The notes under the pieces: model-generated | What the model saw: only the letters and a program-made list of their open reading frames with translations | The model's database searches: none | Told to the model about the DNA's origin: nothing | Shown here: in pieces, positions 1 to 8,721 of the stretch | Position numbering within the stretch: position 1 is the stretch's first letter | Layout: each line of letters opens with the position of its first letter | NCBI GenBank assembly: GCA_015063985.1 | Contig: SVTC01000009.1 | Span: 1 to 64,000 of the forward strand | Source: Oscillospiraceae bacterium | GTDB taxonomy: Bacteria > Bacillota > Clostridia > Oscillospirales > SIG627 | Reading direction: 5' to 3' | DNA length: 64,000 nucleotides | Made by a program: the position numbers and the translations under genes

Positions 1-356
1 TGAAGATTTCATCGTTGCCGCGCAACGATTTCATTAAACCAACAGAAAAAGAGATAACATTTCGGCTACGAACCGATTTGTTATCTCTTTCTGTCGTTAT
101 AAGGGTTTGGGCTTAGCCCATATTTAAGTTTGACCAGTCAAATGCGATGCTTGCACTTTGCTCAAAGCATAAATTCTCCGCTAAAAACATCACCCATTAT
201 CGGGATGGTGTTTTTTCGGTATATAGCTCGCTTTTACACTACCAATGTCATAAGCTTTTTGCCTGCTTTATTTCAAAAAGAGCACTTTTGTCATTTTGTA
301 AATCAGACCATCGGGGTATTTGTTCTATCTTTACTTTGTCGACATTAAAAGTTTTT

Positions 357-382
357 TGCCTACTTTTTTTCAAAAAAGTAGG
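357..382 (-). terminator. Probable rho-independent terminator of the GH20-like gene
   Basis: CCTACTTTTTTTCAAAAAAGTAGG inverted repeat immediately downstream of the minus-strand ORF ending at 383. Confidence 0.6.
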
Positions 383-2716
383 TCATTGGATAACGGATAC
401 AGAGCAGACCTTTATGCGGGGCTCGGCGTCGGAGCTTTCAAGGAGAGTGATGCGGGAGAGAGTCTTTTCAGAATCTGTAAGGAATTCAACCGTGTAGAGT
501 GACATATCCTCACCGAAGGGAGATTTCCAATGCTTGGAGCCGCAGAAAAAGTCTGTGGTGTAGCCGTTGTGACGGTAGAGGGGATTTTTGCAAATTGAGT
601 GCTGACGGCGATTGTAGTAGCCGATGTTCAAGGAGTTGTAAACGGGATGAACGTCCACCGTGCCGTCACTGTATTCGAAGCGGTATTCGGCAATGAGCTG
701 AGGATCGCTCCAAGGCTTGCGTACCAGATAACGGGTACACATATGCTCAATGCAGATGCTTTTAACCTTTTTATCAACGTTTATGCAGGGCATAGGAAGG
801 TATTTGGGAGGAAGCTCCACCTCCTCGTGTAAAAGCTCGGTGGATACAGCGCCTTTTTCAAGGGACGGGAAGGAGAAATTCTCCAGCTTTTCTCTGAATC
901 GCGGCATTTTTGCAGAAATGATCTTGTCGTATACCAAGGTAAGATCGGGACTGTAGCCTCTGCTGAGAAGCATCTGGGCGGTGAGAGCCATATCGAAGAA
1001 CTTGCCTTCTTTGGCAAGGCCTACGGGATTGGTGCCGACCCAGCCGGAGATCTGACCGCCGACTATACCCTTTTGATTGATTCTCTTGCAGTATCTGGGG
1101 AAATGGCTTGAATAAAGGTTTCCGAAGGCAACCTTGAAGCCCTTGTCCAAGAGATTTGTTTCTATATCCTTGTCGGTATGGAAATACCAGATGAAATCCA
1201 GAAGAAGAATATCCTTGGGGATCATATCGATAGCTCTGGGGGTGCGATATTTTGTGACGGGCTGGAGCATATCGGCCCACATCATCATTTTCAAGCCTCT
1301 TGCTTTGAGATAATCGTAGATCCTTTGAACGTCCTGAGCAAAAAGCACTGCGGGATCCTTATCCTTGCAGATCTTGCAAACGCCGATCTCGTATACCTCG
1401 TCGTGTCCCATATGAACGTATTCCACGGGGCGGAATACAGCTATTATTTCATCAAGGAGATCGAAAAGCAACTCGTAGCTTTTGGGATTGGACGGACAGT
1501 AGCAGTGGCGGTAGAATTTTTCGGGGCGCATATCCTCCACTCTGGTGTCTATCTCGGAGCTAACGGTATTTTCCTCCACTTCGGCTATCTCCGGATGGGC
1601 GTAGGTCATAAATTGAACGTGGCCGAGACTTTGAACCTCCGGAACGGGCTCTATGGCGAAGGATCTGACGTAGTCCACGAAATCCGCAACGCTCTTCTGA
1701 CTCACGGTCTTGCCGTTGCCAACCGAGCCGTGGGGAAAGGGAGGGAGCTCCTTGCGCTTACCCTTTGCGTAGGCATCGGCTGTCATTTGGTTTATTTCCG
1801 GATGACTCTTGTATTCAAAGGCGCCCGCTAATTCAACAATAAGCATATTGTATCCCAATGGAGAAATGTAGTACTTTATAAAGCGCTTTGCAAACTCCAT
1901 TTCGCTTTCACCGGGAAGATAAATGTGAACGCCTCTGAAGGGGTTTGCGGGCGAATCGCTAAGCTCGGCGCAGCGCACACCTTCGTCGGAGAAAAGCTTA
2001 ACGAGAGCTTCTGCAGCCATAACAAAGCCTCTTTCGTCGGATGCCTTGAGCACTACTCCGTTGGGACGAACTGACACTGTATATGCGTTGTAGGAAAGGG
2101 AGGAGTCTGAAATAAACTCCACAAAGCCCTCTGACGAGGGAAAGGATACGACGCCGCTTTCCTCAAAAAGCTTTTCGCAAAATACCGCCGCAGCCTTTTG
2201 GGAAGGCTCGTTGCAGGTATGGGATGCCAGCCTTTCAAAGCTTACGGTGCCGTTGGCATAGGTAAGCCTTTGGGGAATTGGGAAAATACTGTCATCAAAA
2301 TCCACCGCGCCGAAAATGGATGCACATTTAACCTCAATGCCCGAAAAATCGGTCACTATTCTGACAATAAGCTTGTCAGTGATAACACCTGCCTCAAGCT
2401 CGAGGCAGGTACTGTTGCAAAAGGCCGAGCTTTCGGCCCTATGGCAGTGCAATACGGTGGAATCGCTGCCGTCGATAAGAGTAACGGACCTTATTCCCGA
2501 TCCCGCAAGCTCGAGCTTCAATACACTTACAAAGGCTTTCTCGGAAAGGTCGAAATGTATATCAGCGCCCATATCCCAAACGTTGTCCCACTTTATTTTC
2601 AAGGTTCTGTTGTCAAATAGATAGCCTGCCTTTTCCAAGGGAAGCTGTTTTTGTCCTTCGCATTGAGTAACACGCTGGGCAATATTCAAAAAATCCGTAA
2701 GACGTCCTAATCTCAT
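383..2716 (-). CDS. Glycoside hydrolase family 20-like protein (beta-N-acetylhexosaminidase-like)
   Basis: Translation contains a GH20-like catalytic region (VEYVHMGHDEVYEIG; MMMWADML). ATG at 2716 is preceded by TAAGGAGAAT, so it is preferred over the track start at 2788. Confidence 0.75.
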   Translation of the reverse strand: MRLGRLTDFLNIAQRVTQCEGQKQLPLEKAGYLFDNRTLKIKWDNVWDMGADIHFDLSEKAFVSVLKLELAGSGIRSVTLIDGSDSTVLHCHRAESSAFCNSTCLELEAGVITDKLIVRIVTDFSGIEVKCASIFGAVDFDDSIFPIPQRLTYANGTVSFERLASHTCNEPSQKAAAVFCEKLFEESGVVSFPSSEGFVEFISDSSLSYNAYTVSVRPNGVVLKASDERGFVMAAEALVKLFSDEGVRCAELSDSPANPFRGVHIYLPGESEMEFAKRFIKYYISPLGYNMLIVELAGAFEYKSHPEINQMTADAYAKGKRKELPPFPHGSVGNGKTVSQKSVADFVDYVRSFAIEPVPEVQSLGHVQFMTYAHPEIAEVEENTVSSEIDTRVEDMRPEKFYRHCYCPSNPKSYELLFDLLDEIIAVFRPVEYVHMGHDEVYEIGVCKICKDKDPAVLFAQDVQRIYDYLKARGLKMMMWADMLQPVTKYRTPRAIDMIPKDILLLDFIWYFHTDKDIETNLLDKGFKVAFGNLYSSHFPRYCKRINQKGIVGGQISGWVGTNPVGLAKEGKFFDMALTAQMLLSRGYSPDLTLVYDKIISAKMPRFREKLENFSFPSLEKGAVSTELLHEEVELPPKYLPMPCINVDKKVKSICIEHMCTRYLVRKPWSDPQLIAEYRFEYSDGTVDVHPVYNSLNIGYYNRRQHSICKNPLYRHNGYTTDFFCGSKHWKSPFGEDMSLYTVEFLTDSEKTLSRITLLESSDAEPRIKVCSVSVIQ

Positions 2717-2794
2717 TACAATTCTCCTTAGCAGTTTTTCACAGTATATCACATAAATAAAGAAAAGTAAAGGGGCATTGTCATACACTATGGG

Positions 2795-2823
2795 TTGACA
2801 AAGCCGCTTTTTGATAGTATTAT
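2795..2823 (+). promoter_or_regulatory. Sigma-A type promoter of the EEP-family gene
   Basis: TTGACA - 17 nt - TATTAT. Confidence 0.6.
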
Positions 2824-2850
2824 ATAGGTATTAATAGTAGGAGAAACGTT

Positions 2851-3597
2851 ATGAAGGTACTTAGCTTTAACATTCGTTGTGCAGACGATCCCAACGGCCA
2901 TTCCAAGCAGGAGCGCGCCCCCAGGATCAAAAGCATTATTGATCAATATGACCCCGATCTTATGGGATTTCAAGAGGTGACCGAGAAGTGGCTCGGATAC
3001 ATAGAGGCGGATTATCTTGAAAAATACGGTATGTATTCTCTTTTCAGATGCTCTGATCCCGACAGAGAAGCCGCCACCATCTTCTATAAGAAGGAGCTTT
3101 TTGAATTGAAGGATTGCTCCACCTTCTGGTATTCCGATACCCCCGACGTTCCCAGTAAGGGCTGGTGCAGCTGGGGTCATTACAGAGTGTGCAGCTGGGC
3201 ATTGCTTACCGAAAAGGCTTCGGGAAAGGACGTGCTTTATCTGAATACCCACTACGGCTTTTCTGATAAGTGCCAGCTTGATTCCACTGAGCTTGTTTTT
3301 AAGTTTTTGGAAGAAAAGAAGGCCGACAGAGTGATATTCACCGGCGACTTCAATATGACTCCCGATACTCCCGCATATAAGCTTATGACTGAAAGACTCA
3401 AGGATGCCAATGCTCTTACCACGAAGGATAAGGAGAGGACCTTCCACGGATATACCACCGATAAGGGCTGCGTGATAGATTACTGCTTTGTGGACGGAAA
3501 GCTTACAGTGGAATCATCTCAGGTAATAAGGACTACTTATGACGGAAAGTATCCCTCCGACCACTATCCCGTTCTTACCGAGATAAGCTTGAACTGA
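2851..3597 (+). CDS. Endonuclease/exonuclease/phosphatase (EEP) family protein
   Basis: Motifs VLSFNIRCADD, LMGFQEV, LNTHYG, FTGDFNMTPD, IDYCFVD, SDHYPV are typical of the family. Confidence 0.88.
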   Translation: MKVLSFNIRCADDPNGHSKQERAPRIKSIIDQYDPDLMGFQEVTEKWLGYIEADYLEKYGMYSLFRCSDPDREAATIFYKKELFELKDCSTFWYSDTPDVPSKGWCSWGHYRVCSWALLTEKASGKDVLYLNTHYGFSDKCQLDSTELVFKFLEEKKADRVIFTGDFNMTPDTPAYKLMTERLKDANALTTKDKERTFHGYTTDKGCVIDYCFVDGKLTVESSQVIRTTYDGKYPSDHYPVLTEISLN

Positions 3598-3600
3598 TAT

Positions 3601-4971
3601 TCAATTTTTCAAAAAATCCATATAGCTTTGATTCTTCGGCTCCTTGAAAAAGGAAGCATAGACCTTTGTTGTCGGTAGCTTCTTCTCGCAGTAGGGAGTC
3701 TGAGGTAAAAAGGGAAGGCTCATTATGCCATATCTTAAAGCATCGGGAGCGTGAGTCAGCTCGTGGGGAGTTGAGCACACGTCCTCCGCAACGCAAGGAT
3801 CAAAGCAAAGCCTCGGCAGGGTTCTAATAAGATTCGTGCAGGCGGGGAAGATCTTCAAAAAGGCTTCTCCGTCTTTCTTTGCGGCAAGAAATTCTCTGAG
3901 TCTGCGCCATCCGGCTATTCTTTCGTTGTCGGCGGGAACAAGCCCCGTAAGTCCCGAGCTTCTAAGAATATCAAAGCCCGTTTTGCCGCTGTCTTGCCTT
4001 CTGCCTCCAAGGTCGGGGCTGGCTGCTATGTATCTGAGCTTGTCATCTCCGTTTGCCTCGGTGATCCTGCTTGCAGCGTCAGAAAGGATAAGATCCGGCA
4101 TATAAAGCTCTCTGTATACCGCAAGAGTGCTGTGGTCGGGCGGGTATGCAAGCCAAAGGCAGGCGGTCATATCAAGACCGTAGTCAAGGCAGGCAAATCT
4201 TGTCCAGCTCTTGGGGATCTCGAAGGGCTCGCAAACGTGTATGCTTCTGTCAAACTCACCAAAATACTGCCCCTCAAAGGCATCCCAATCCCCGTAAAGC
4301 ATTGCCCTTTTTCTCAGCTCCGGCAGACTTTGCAGGTTTTTCAGGTACTCGGGGTTGTTTTCCATAAGGTAGAGGTTGTCAAAGACCGTCGAGGGAATGA
4401 AATCGTAATCCTCCTCGTCCTCCCCTTCGCGATAGTCTCTGTCGATAAAAAGCCTTTTTATCCAGGAGTGCCCCACTCCACCGGGATTGCAGGTAAAATA
4501 CATTCTCGGGACGAATCTTTCCTTCATCATTCCCGACAATCTGCAGCATTCGGTCATTGCGGTGTATTGGCTTTCGGTAAACTGTGTTGCCTCCTCCATA
4601 CCTATCACCTCGTAGCTTTGCCCTTGATACTGCAAGGTGTCGGCATCGTCGGAAAGGTAGCCCAGCTTGATCCTGCTTTGGTTGGGAAAAAGAAACTCCT
4701 TTGTGGATTCCTTGTAGGTGGCTATGCCGTTTAATATACGGCGAAGCGGATTTATGTGGTTTTCCCTAAGCTCGGGATAGGTCCTTCTTAATAAAAGTAT
4801 CTGTATACCCGAATATTTCAGTGCCAGAAGCACAAGCTTTGTTCTCATTGCAAAGCTTTTGCCACCGCCTCTTGCCCCTCCGTAGGCAATTCGCCTTTTT
4901 TGCGAAAGGAAAAAGCGCTCCTGCGGAGGATAGGGCTTTACCGAATCCAGGTAATGTAGTAGTTTTTTCAA
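3601..4971 (-). CDS. Phage terminase large subunit-like protein (TerL)
   Basis: Walker A-like YGGARGGGKS, downstream acidic region and RNase-H-like nuclease region (FACLDYGLD). The track ORF runs to 5004, but AAAGGAGGAATT-TTG at 4971 is the best start context. Confidence 0.85.
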   Translation of the reverse strand: MKKLLHYLDSVKPYPPQERFFLSQKRRIAYGGARGGGKSFAMRTKLVLLALKYSGIQILLLRRTYPELRENHINPLRRILNGIATYKESTKEFLFPNQSRIKLGYLSDDADTLQYQGQSYEVIGMEEATQFTESQYTAMTECCRLSGMMKERFVPRMYFTCNPGGVGHSWIKRLFIDRDYREGEDEEDYDFIPSTVFDNLYLMENNPEYLKNLQSLPELRKRAMLYGDWDAFEGQYFGEFDRSIHVCEPFEIPKSWTRFACLDYGLDMTACLWLAYPPDHSTLAVYRELYMPDLILSDAASRITEANGDDKLRYIAASPDLGGRRQDSGKTGFDILRSSGLTGLVPADNERIAGWRRLREFLAAKKDGEAFLKIFPACTNLIRTLPRLCFDPCVAEDVCSTPHELTHAPDALRYGIMSLPFLPQTPYCEKKLPTTKVYASFFKEPKNQSYMDFLKN

Positions 4972-4997
4972 AATTCCTCCTTTTGTTTTTCGGGATA

Positions 4998-5026
4998 TTG
5001 ACAAAGTCTTAAAACAGTGGTATAAT
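4998..5026 (+). promoter_or_regulatory. Sigma-A promoter of the TPP riboswitch/thiT transcript
   Basis: Perfect TTGACA - 17 nt - TATAAT. Confidence 0.8.
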
Positions 5027-5042
5027 CCAAGTGTAAAATATT

Positions 5043-5175
5043 GTAGGGGTGCCTGTCACGGCTGAGATCATACCCTTTAACCTGATACGGACAATACCGT
5101 CGGAGGGAACAAATCATAAGCGAAGCTTTATCTTCATTTTCCTCCGCTCTGCATTGACGCAGAGTTTTTTTATTT
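5043..5175 (+). ncRNA. TPP (thiamine pyrophosphate) riboswitch with terminator expression platform
   Basis: Conserved aptamer segments GGGGTGCC..GGCTGAGATCATACCCTTTAACCTGATACGGACAATACCGTCGGAGGGAACAAA, followed by CTCTGC-N-GCAGAG-TTTTTTT. CCTCCG could pair with CGGAGG as an anti-terminator. Confidence 0.92.
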
Positions 5176-5188
5176 ACAGGAGAAGACC

Positions 5189-5782
5189 ATGAAACAAAAC
5201 AAAACTCAAACCCTTGCCCAATGTGCAATTCTTGTCAGCCTGAGCTTCGTGCTGAGCTACGTCCGCCTGATAACCATGCCCATGGAGGGCTCTGTTACGC
5301 TTATGAGTATGCTTCCCGTTATGCTCATAGGAATAAGATTCGGCTTAAAATGGGGCATTGCAAGCTCTTTTTGCTATGCCGTGCTGCAGCTTATACAGTC
5401 AATAACGGTGGGCGGCCTGTTTTCTTGGGGCTTAAGCCCCTTGAGTCTTATTGCGTGCATTATTCTGGACTACCTTTTACCCTTCACTCTCTTGGGCATA
5501 ACCGGACTTGTGAAAAATAAAACTCTCTTCAAGATAATGGCCTCTATCATCGGAGCGGTTTTCTTGCGTTTTATATGCCATACCGTGTCAGGGGCTGTGA
5601 TCTTTTCCATAATAACAAAGACCGTGGATATTTTCTCCCATTCGGTCACCTTTACCGATTCCTGGCTTTATTCAATTTGTTATAACGGCTTTTACCTTGC
5701 ACCGGAGCTGATACTGACTCTTATCGGAGCATATCTGCTGATCAAGATACCGGCTGCGAAAAGGCTGCTTTTAGAGCTCTAA
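5189..5782 (+). CDS. thiT: ECF thiamine transporter S component ThiT
   Basis: Polytopic small membrane protein with ThiT-like sequence (LMSMLPVMLIGIRFGLKWG; FLRFICHTVSGAVIF), directly under a TPP riboswitch. Confidence 0.88.
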   Translation: MKQNKTQTLAQCAILVSLSFVLSYVRLITMPMEGSVTLMSMLPVMLIGIRFGLKWGIASSFCYAVLQLIQSITVGGLFSWGLSPLSLIACIILDYLLPFTLLGITGLVKNKTLFKIMASIIGAVFLRFICHTVSGAVIFSIITKTVDIFSHSVTFTDSWLYSICYNGFYLAPELILTLIGAYLLIKIPAAKRLLLEL

Positions 5783-6165
5783 TTTGCCCAATGCTCCTTA
5801 CCGCTTTCCTTAAGAGCTTCACTTGGATCCCACTCCTCTCCTTGAGTCCTGCCCCATCTTCTGAAGTTTACCTCTAAGAATAATTTTGCGCCTTGATAAT
5901 ATTCCTTGGAAAAAAGCTTTTCCTCGGCGTTCTCTTCTATCTTCATCAGGCTTTTTTCAATGAGCTCTCTTGTTTTTTTATCCTTAAAGGAGTAAAGCTC
6001 CTCCCTGGACGAAAGCCCCAAGGCCAAGGCGAGCCCGGTTACCGTAAGCGGCCTTATATATACCGAGGTATCCACGCCATCTTGCTCTTGGACTTTTGGA
6101 TCGCTGCGCTTGGAAAAATATTCGCTTATCTGTTTTTTTACCGTTTCGTAATCTCTTTTTTTCAC
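5779..6165 (-). CDS. Phage terminase small subunit-like DNA-packaging protein
   Basis: Translation resembles the terminase small subunit (gp3-like) family: VTGLALALGLSSREELYSFKD..IEKSLMKIEENAEEKLF..GAKLFLEVNFRRW. Confidence 0.75.
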   Translation of the reverse strand: MKKRDYETVKKQISEYFSKRSDPKVQEQDGVDTSVYIRPLTVTGLALALGLSSREELYSFKDKKTRELIEKSLMKIEENAEEKLFSKEYYQGAKLFLEVNFRRWGRTQGEEWDPSEALKESGKEHWAN

Positions 6166-6253
6166 TGCTTTGTCCCCTTATTTTGTTTTTCTTAGATTAA
6201 CACTCATTTGCACTGACATTCAAGGACTTTTATAAATATTTTTCTTAAAACTA

Positions 6254-6282
6254 TTGAAAATCTTCGACGTTTATTATATAAT
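6254..6282 (+). promoter_or_regulatory. Sigma-A type promoter upstream of the mgtC-like pair
   Basis: TTGAAA - 17 nt - TATAAT in the intergenic region, starting near 6254. Confidence 0.55.
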
Positions 6283-6428
6283 ATTTGGTATCACTATCAA
6301 ATTGTTTTTTCGATATCGGTTCCAAAGCTTACAGACAGTCAGATGCATCTTTTTTTGAATCAAAGCATATTGTGGATTGTTGAGCTTTGAGCACCTTCGA
6401 ATTTTGTTATGAACGGAGAAGAGCTTTA

Positions 6429-7157
6429 ATGACCGCTTTACTTGAATACCTGCGCGACTTTAATCTGGTCAGCGTGGCAGTCAGACTTTTCCTTGCCGCA
6501 TTACTGGGAGGAATGATAGGTCTTGAAAGAGGAAGGAAGCGCCGTCCCGCGGGCTTTCGTACGTATATGCTGGTTTGTATGGGCTCTGCCGCCTGTATGA
6601 TACTGAGCCAGTATCTGACAGAAATGATCGATACCCATTGGTCGGCTATAGTATCCACCTTTGATTTTTCCGTTTCCACCGATGCCAGCCGTTTCGGAGC
6701 ACAGTGTATCAACGGAATCGGTTTTCTCGGCGCAGGAACTATCGTCATTACCGGAACCAGCCAGGTCAAGGGCTTGACCACCGCAGCAGGACTGTGGGCA
6801 TCTGCCTGCTTGGGTCTTGCGGCAGGCGTCGGCTTTTACGAAGCCGTGGTGCCTGCGGCGATCCTCATTCTTTTGACCATTACCGTTTTCACACATATCG
6901 AATCGGGCCTGGTATCAATGTCAAAGAATATGGACGTGCTTGTGGAATTTGAGCATATCGATGATCTGGGCACGGTCATTCGCGCCCTTAAGGATGAGCA
7001 GGCGAAGATCTATGACGTTGAAGTCAACAAGCGCAGTGTATCCATGGGCAATCCCAGCGCCGTGTTTTCGGTAGTGCTGGATAAGCGCCGCCGTCACAGT
7101 GATATCGTCAGTATTCTTGCCGATATTGATTGTGTAAGCTCCGTAGAAGAAATATAA
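6429..7157 (+). CDS. MgtC/SapB family membrane protein (copy 1)
   Basis: GGMIGLERGRKRRPAGFRTYMLVCMGSA and GIGFLGAGTI..VKGLTTAAGLWASA motifs; ATG at 6429 has an RBS. Confidence 0.9.
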   Translation: MTALLEYLRDFNLVSVAVRLFLAALLGGMIGLERGRKRRPAGFRTYMLVCMGSAACMILSQYLTEMIDTHWSAIVSTFDFSVSTDASRFGAQCINGIGFLGAGTIVITGTSQVKGLTTAAGLWASACLGLAAGVGFYEAVVPAAILILLTITVFTHIESGLVSMSKNMDVLVEFEHIDDLGTVIRALKDEQAKIYDVEVNKRSVSMGNPSAVFSVVLDKRRRHSDIVSILADIDCVSSVEEI

Positions 7158-7170
7158 GGAGGGTGCAAAA

Positions 7171-7860
7171 ATGTTATGGTGTCTTAACTTTATCAGAGAG
7201 CTTGACATGCTTGGCATTATGTGCCGTCTTTTGGCTGCATTGATATGCGGAGGAATAGTGGGACTGGAAAGAGAGATAAAGCGCCGTCCCGCAGGCTTCA
7301 GAACTCATATTCTCATTTGCGTAGGTGCGTCTCTTACCACACTGACAAGTCAGTTTCTCCTTCTCGAGCTCGGCTATTTTACCGACCTTGCCCGTCTCGG
7401 CGCACAGGTTATCGCAGGCATCGGTTTCATCGGTGCGGGCTGTATTATAGTAACGAAAAACCGCCGTGTAAAGGGACTTACCACCGCGGCAGGTCTGTGG
7501 GTTGCCGCTATTGTCGGCCTCTGTTGCGGTGCCGGTCACGTCGAAGCCGCATTTTTGGTAACACTGCTTATCCTTTTTGCAGAGCTGGTTCTCTCAAAGC
7601 TTGAATATTGGATAGTCTCCACCTCAAGAGTTATAAATCTCTACGTTGAATACACAAAAAAAGATGACCTTGATCAGATCCTTGAAAAGCTCAAGGAGAA
7701 GAGGGTCACCGTTATGGATATTCAGATCACAAAAAATGCATCGGGCACCTTGAAAAAGCCCTGTGCCATATTCAGTCTTGAGCTGAAAAACACAAAGGCC
7801 TCTCACCTCATCACCTCCATATCAAGAATCGAAGGTGTTTTATCCGTGGAAGAGCTTTAA
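7171..7860 (+). CDS. MgtC/SapB family membrane protein (copy 2)
   Basis: GGIVGLEREIKRRPAGFRTHILICVGAS and GIGFIGAGCI..VKGLTTAAGLWVAA; tandem paralogue of the preceding gene. Confidence 0.9.
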   Translation: MLWCLNFIRELDMLGIMCRLLAALICGGIVGLEREIKRRPAGFRTHILICVGASLTTLTSQFLLLELGYFTDLARLGAQVIAGIGFIGAGCIIVTKNRRVKGLTTAAGLWVAAIVGLCCGAGHVEAAFLVTLLILFAELVLSKLEYWIVSTSRVINLYVEYTKKDDLDQILEKLKEKRVTVMDIQITKNASGTLKKPCAIFSLELKNTKASHLITSISRIEGVLSVEEL

Positions 7861-7868
7861 TGATCTTA

Positions 7869-7898
7869 CCGCCCGACGTCGGGCGGTATTTTTTTCAC
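7869..7898 (+). terminator. Rho-independent terminator
   Basis: CCGCCCGACGTCGGGCGG followed by a T-tract. Confidence 0.8.
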
Positions 7899-7949
7899 CC
7901 GAGATAATAAAAAGCATATACTGTCAACAAAACAAATAAGGACAGATAT

Positions 7950-8672
7950 ATGACTGCAACAGTATTGCTTGTCGGCGCAGGCTTTTTGTGGCTTATGACC
8001 TCATTGGGTGCGGCGGCAGTGTTTTTTCCCATTCCACAAAGATGTAAAGATCTTATTCCCGCTTTCAGTGCGGGCGTTATGCTTTCCGCAAGCTTCTGGT
8101 CACTGCTCTCCCCTTGCCGGGAAATGTGCCCGGATACCTTATCGACCTTGCTTTATCTTTGCGGAGGCTTTATAGTCGGCGTTATCCTTTTGGTCTTTCT
8201 CACAAGATACTGCGAAAAGCTCGAAAGAGACACTGATATGCTCAGCCTTTGCGTTACCCTCCACAATCTCCCCGAGGGATTGGCAGTGGGCGTCGCTCTG
8301 GGAGCGGCAATTAACCAAGGCACCGACCTCGGAGTTGCCTTTGGAGTATGCCTGGCTATCGGCATACAAAATCTTCCGGAGGGCACTGCCATTGCTCTGC
8401 CCTTAAGAGCAAAGGGACATAGTAAGCTCAAGTGCTTTTTCAAGGCCTCCTTGACCGGAGCGGTGGAGCCGGTATGCGTATTTATAGGAGCCGTAACAGT
8501 CAGTCTTGTAAAAAGCATATTGCCCTTTTCTCTTGCCTTTTCGGCAGGTGCTATGGTATTTGTGGTGTTCAATGAGCTTATGCCGGAAAGCTACGGCAAA
8601 ACGACCACCGAGAAGACCGTTATTTCCCTATCGGTCGGATTCTTTTTGATGATGCTCCTTGACACATTATAA
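7950..8672 (+). CDS. ZIP family divalent metal transporter
   Basis: LHNLPEGLAVGVALGAA and IQNLPEGTAIALPL signature helices. Confidence 0.9.
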   Translation: MTATVLLVGAGFLWLMTSLGAAAVFFPIPQRCKDLIPAFSAGVMLSASFWSLLSPCREMCPDTLSTLLYLCGGFIVGVILLVFLTRYCEKLERDTDMLSLCVTLHNLPEGLAVGVALGAAINQGTDLGVAFGVCLAIGIQNLPEGTAIALPLRAKGHSKLKCFFKASLTGAVEPVCVFIGAVTVSLVKSILPFSLAFSAGAMVFVVFNELMPESYGKTTTEKTVISLSVGFFLMMLLDTL

Positions 8673-8677
8673 AAAAT

Positions 8678-8706
8678 ACGGACAGAGAGCAAATCTCTGT
8701 CCGTTA
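8678..8706. terminator. Bidirectional terminator between convergent genes
   Basis: ACGGACAGAGAGCAAATCTCTGTCCGT hairpin. Confidence 0.7.
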
Positions 8707-8721
8707 CGTTTATTCTCGCGA

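Noticed and set aside
2788-3447. 219-aa minus-strand ORF over the EEP-family gene
   Set aside because: Overlaps a well-supported plus-strand CDS with all family motifs.
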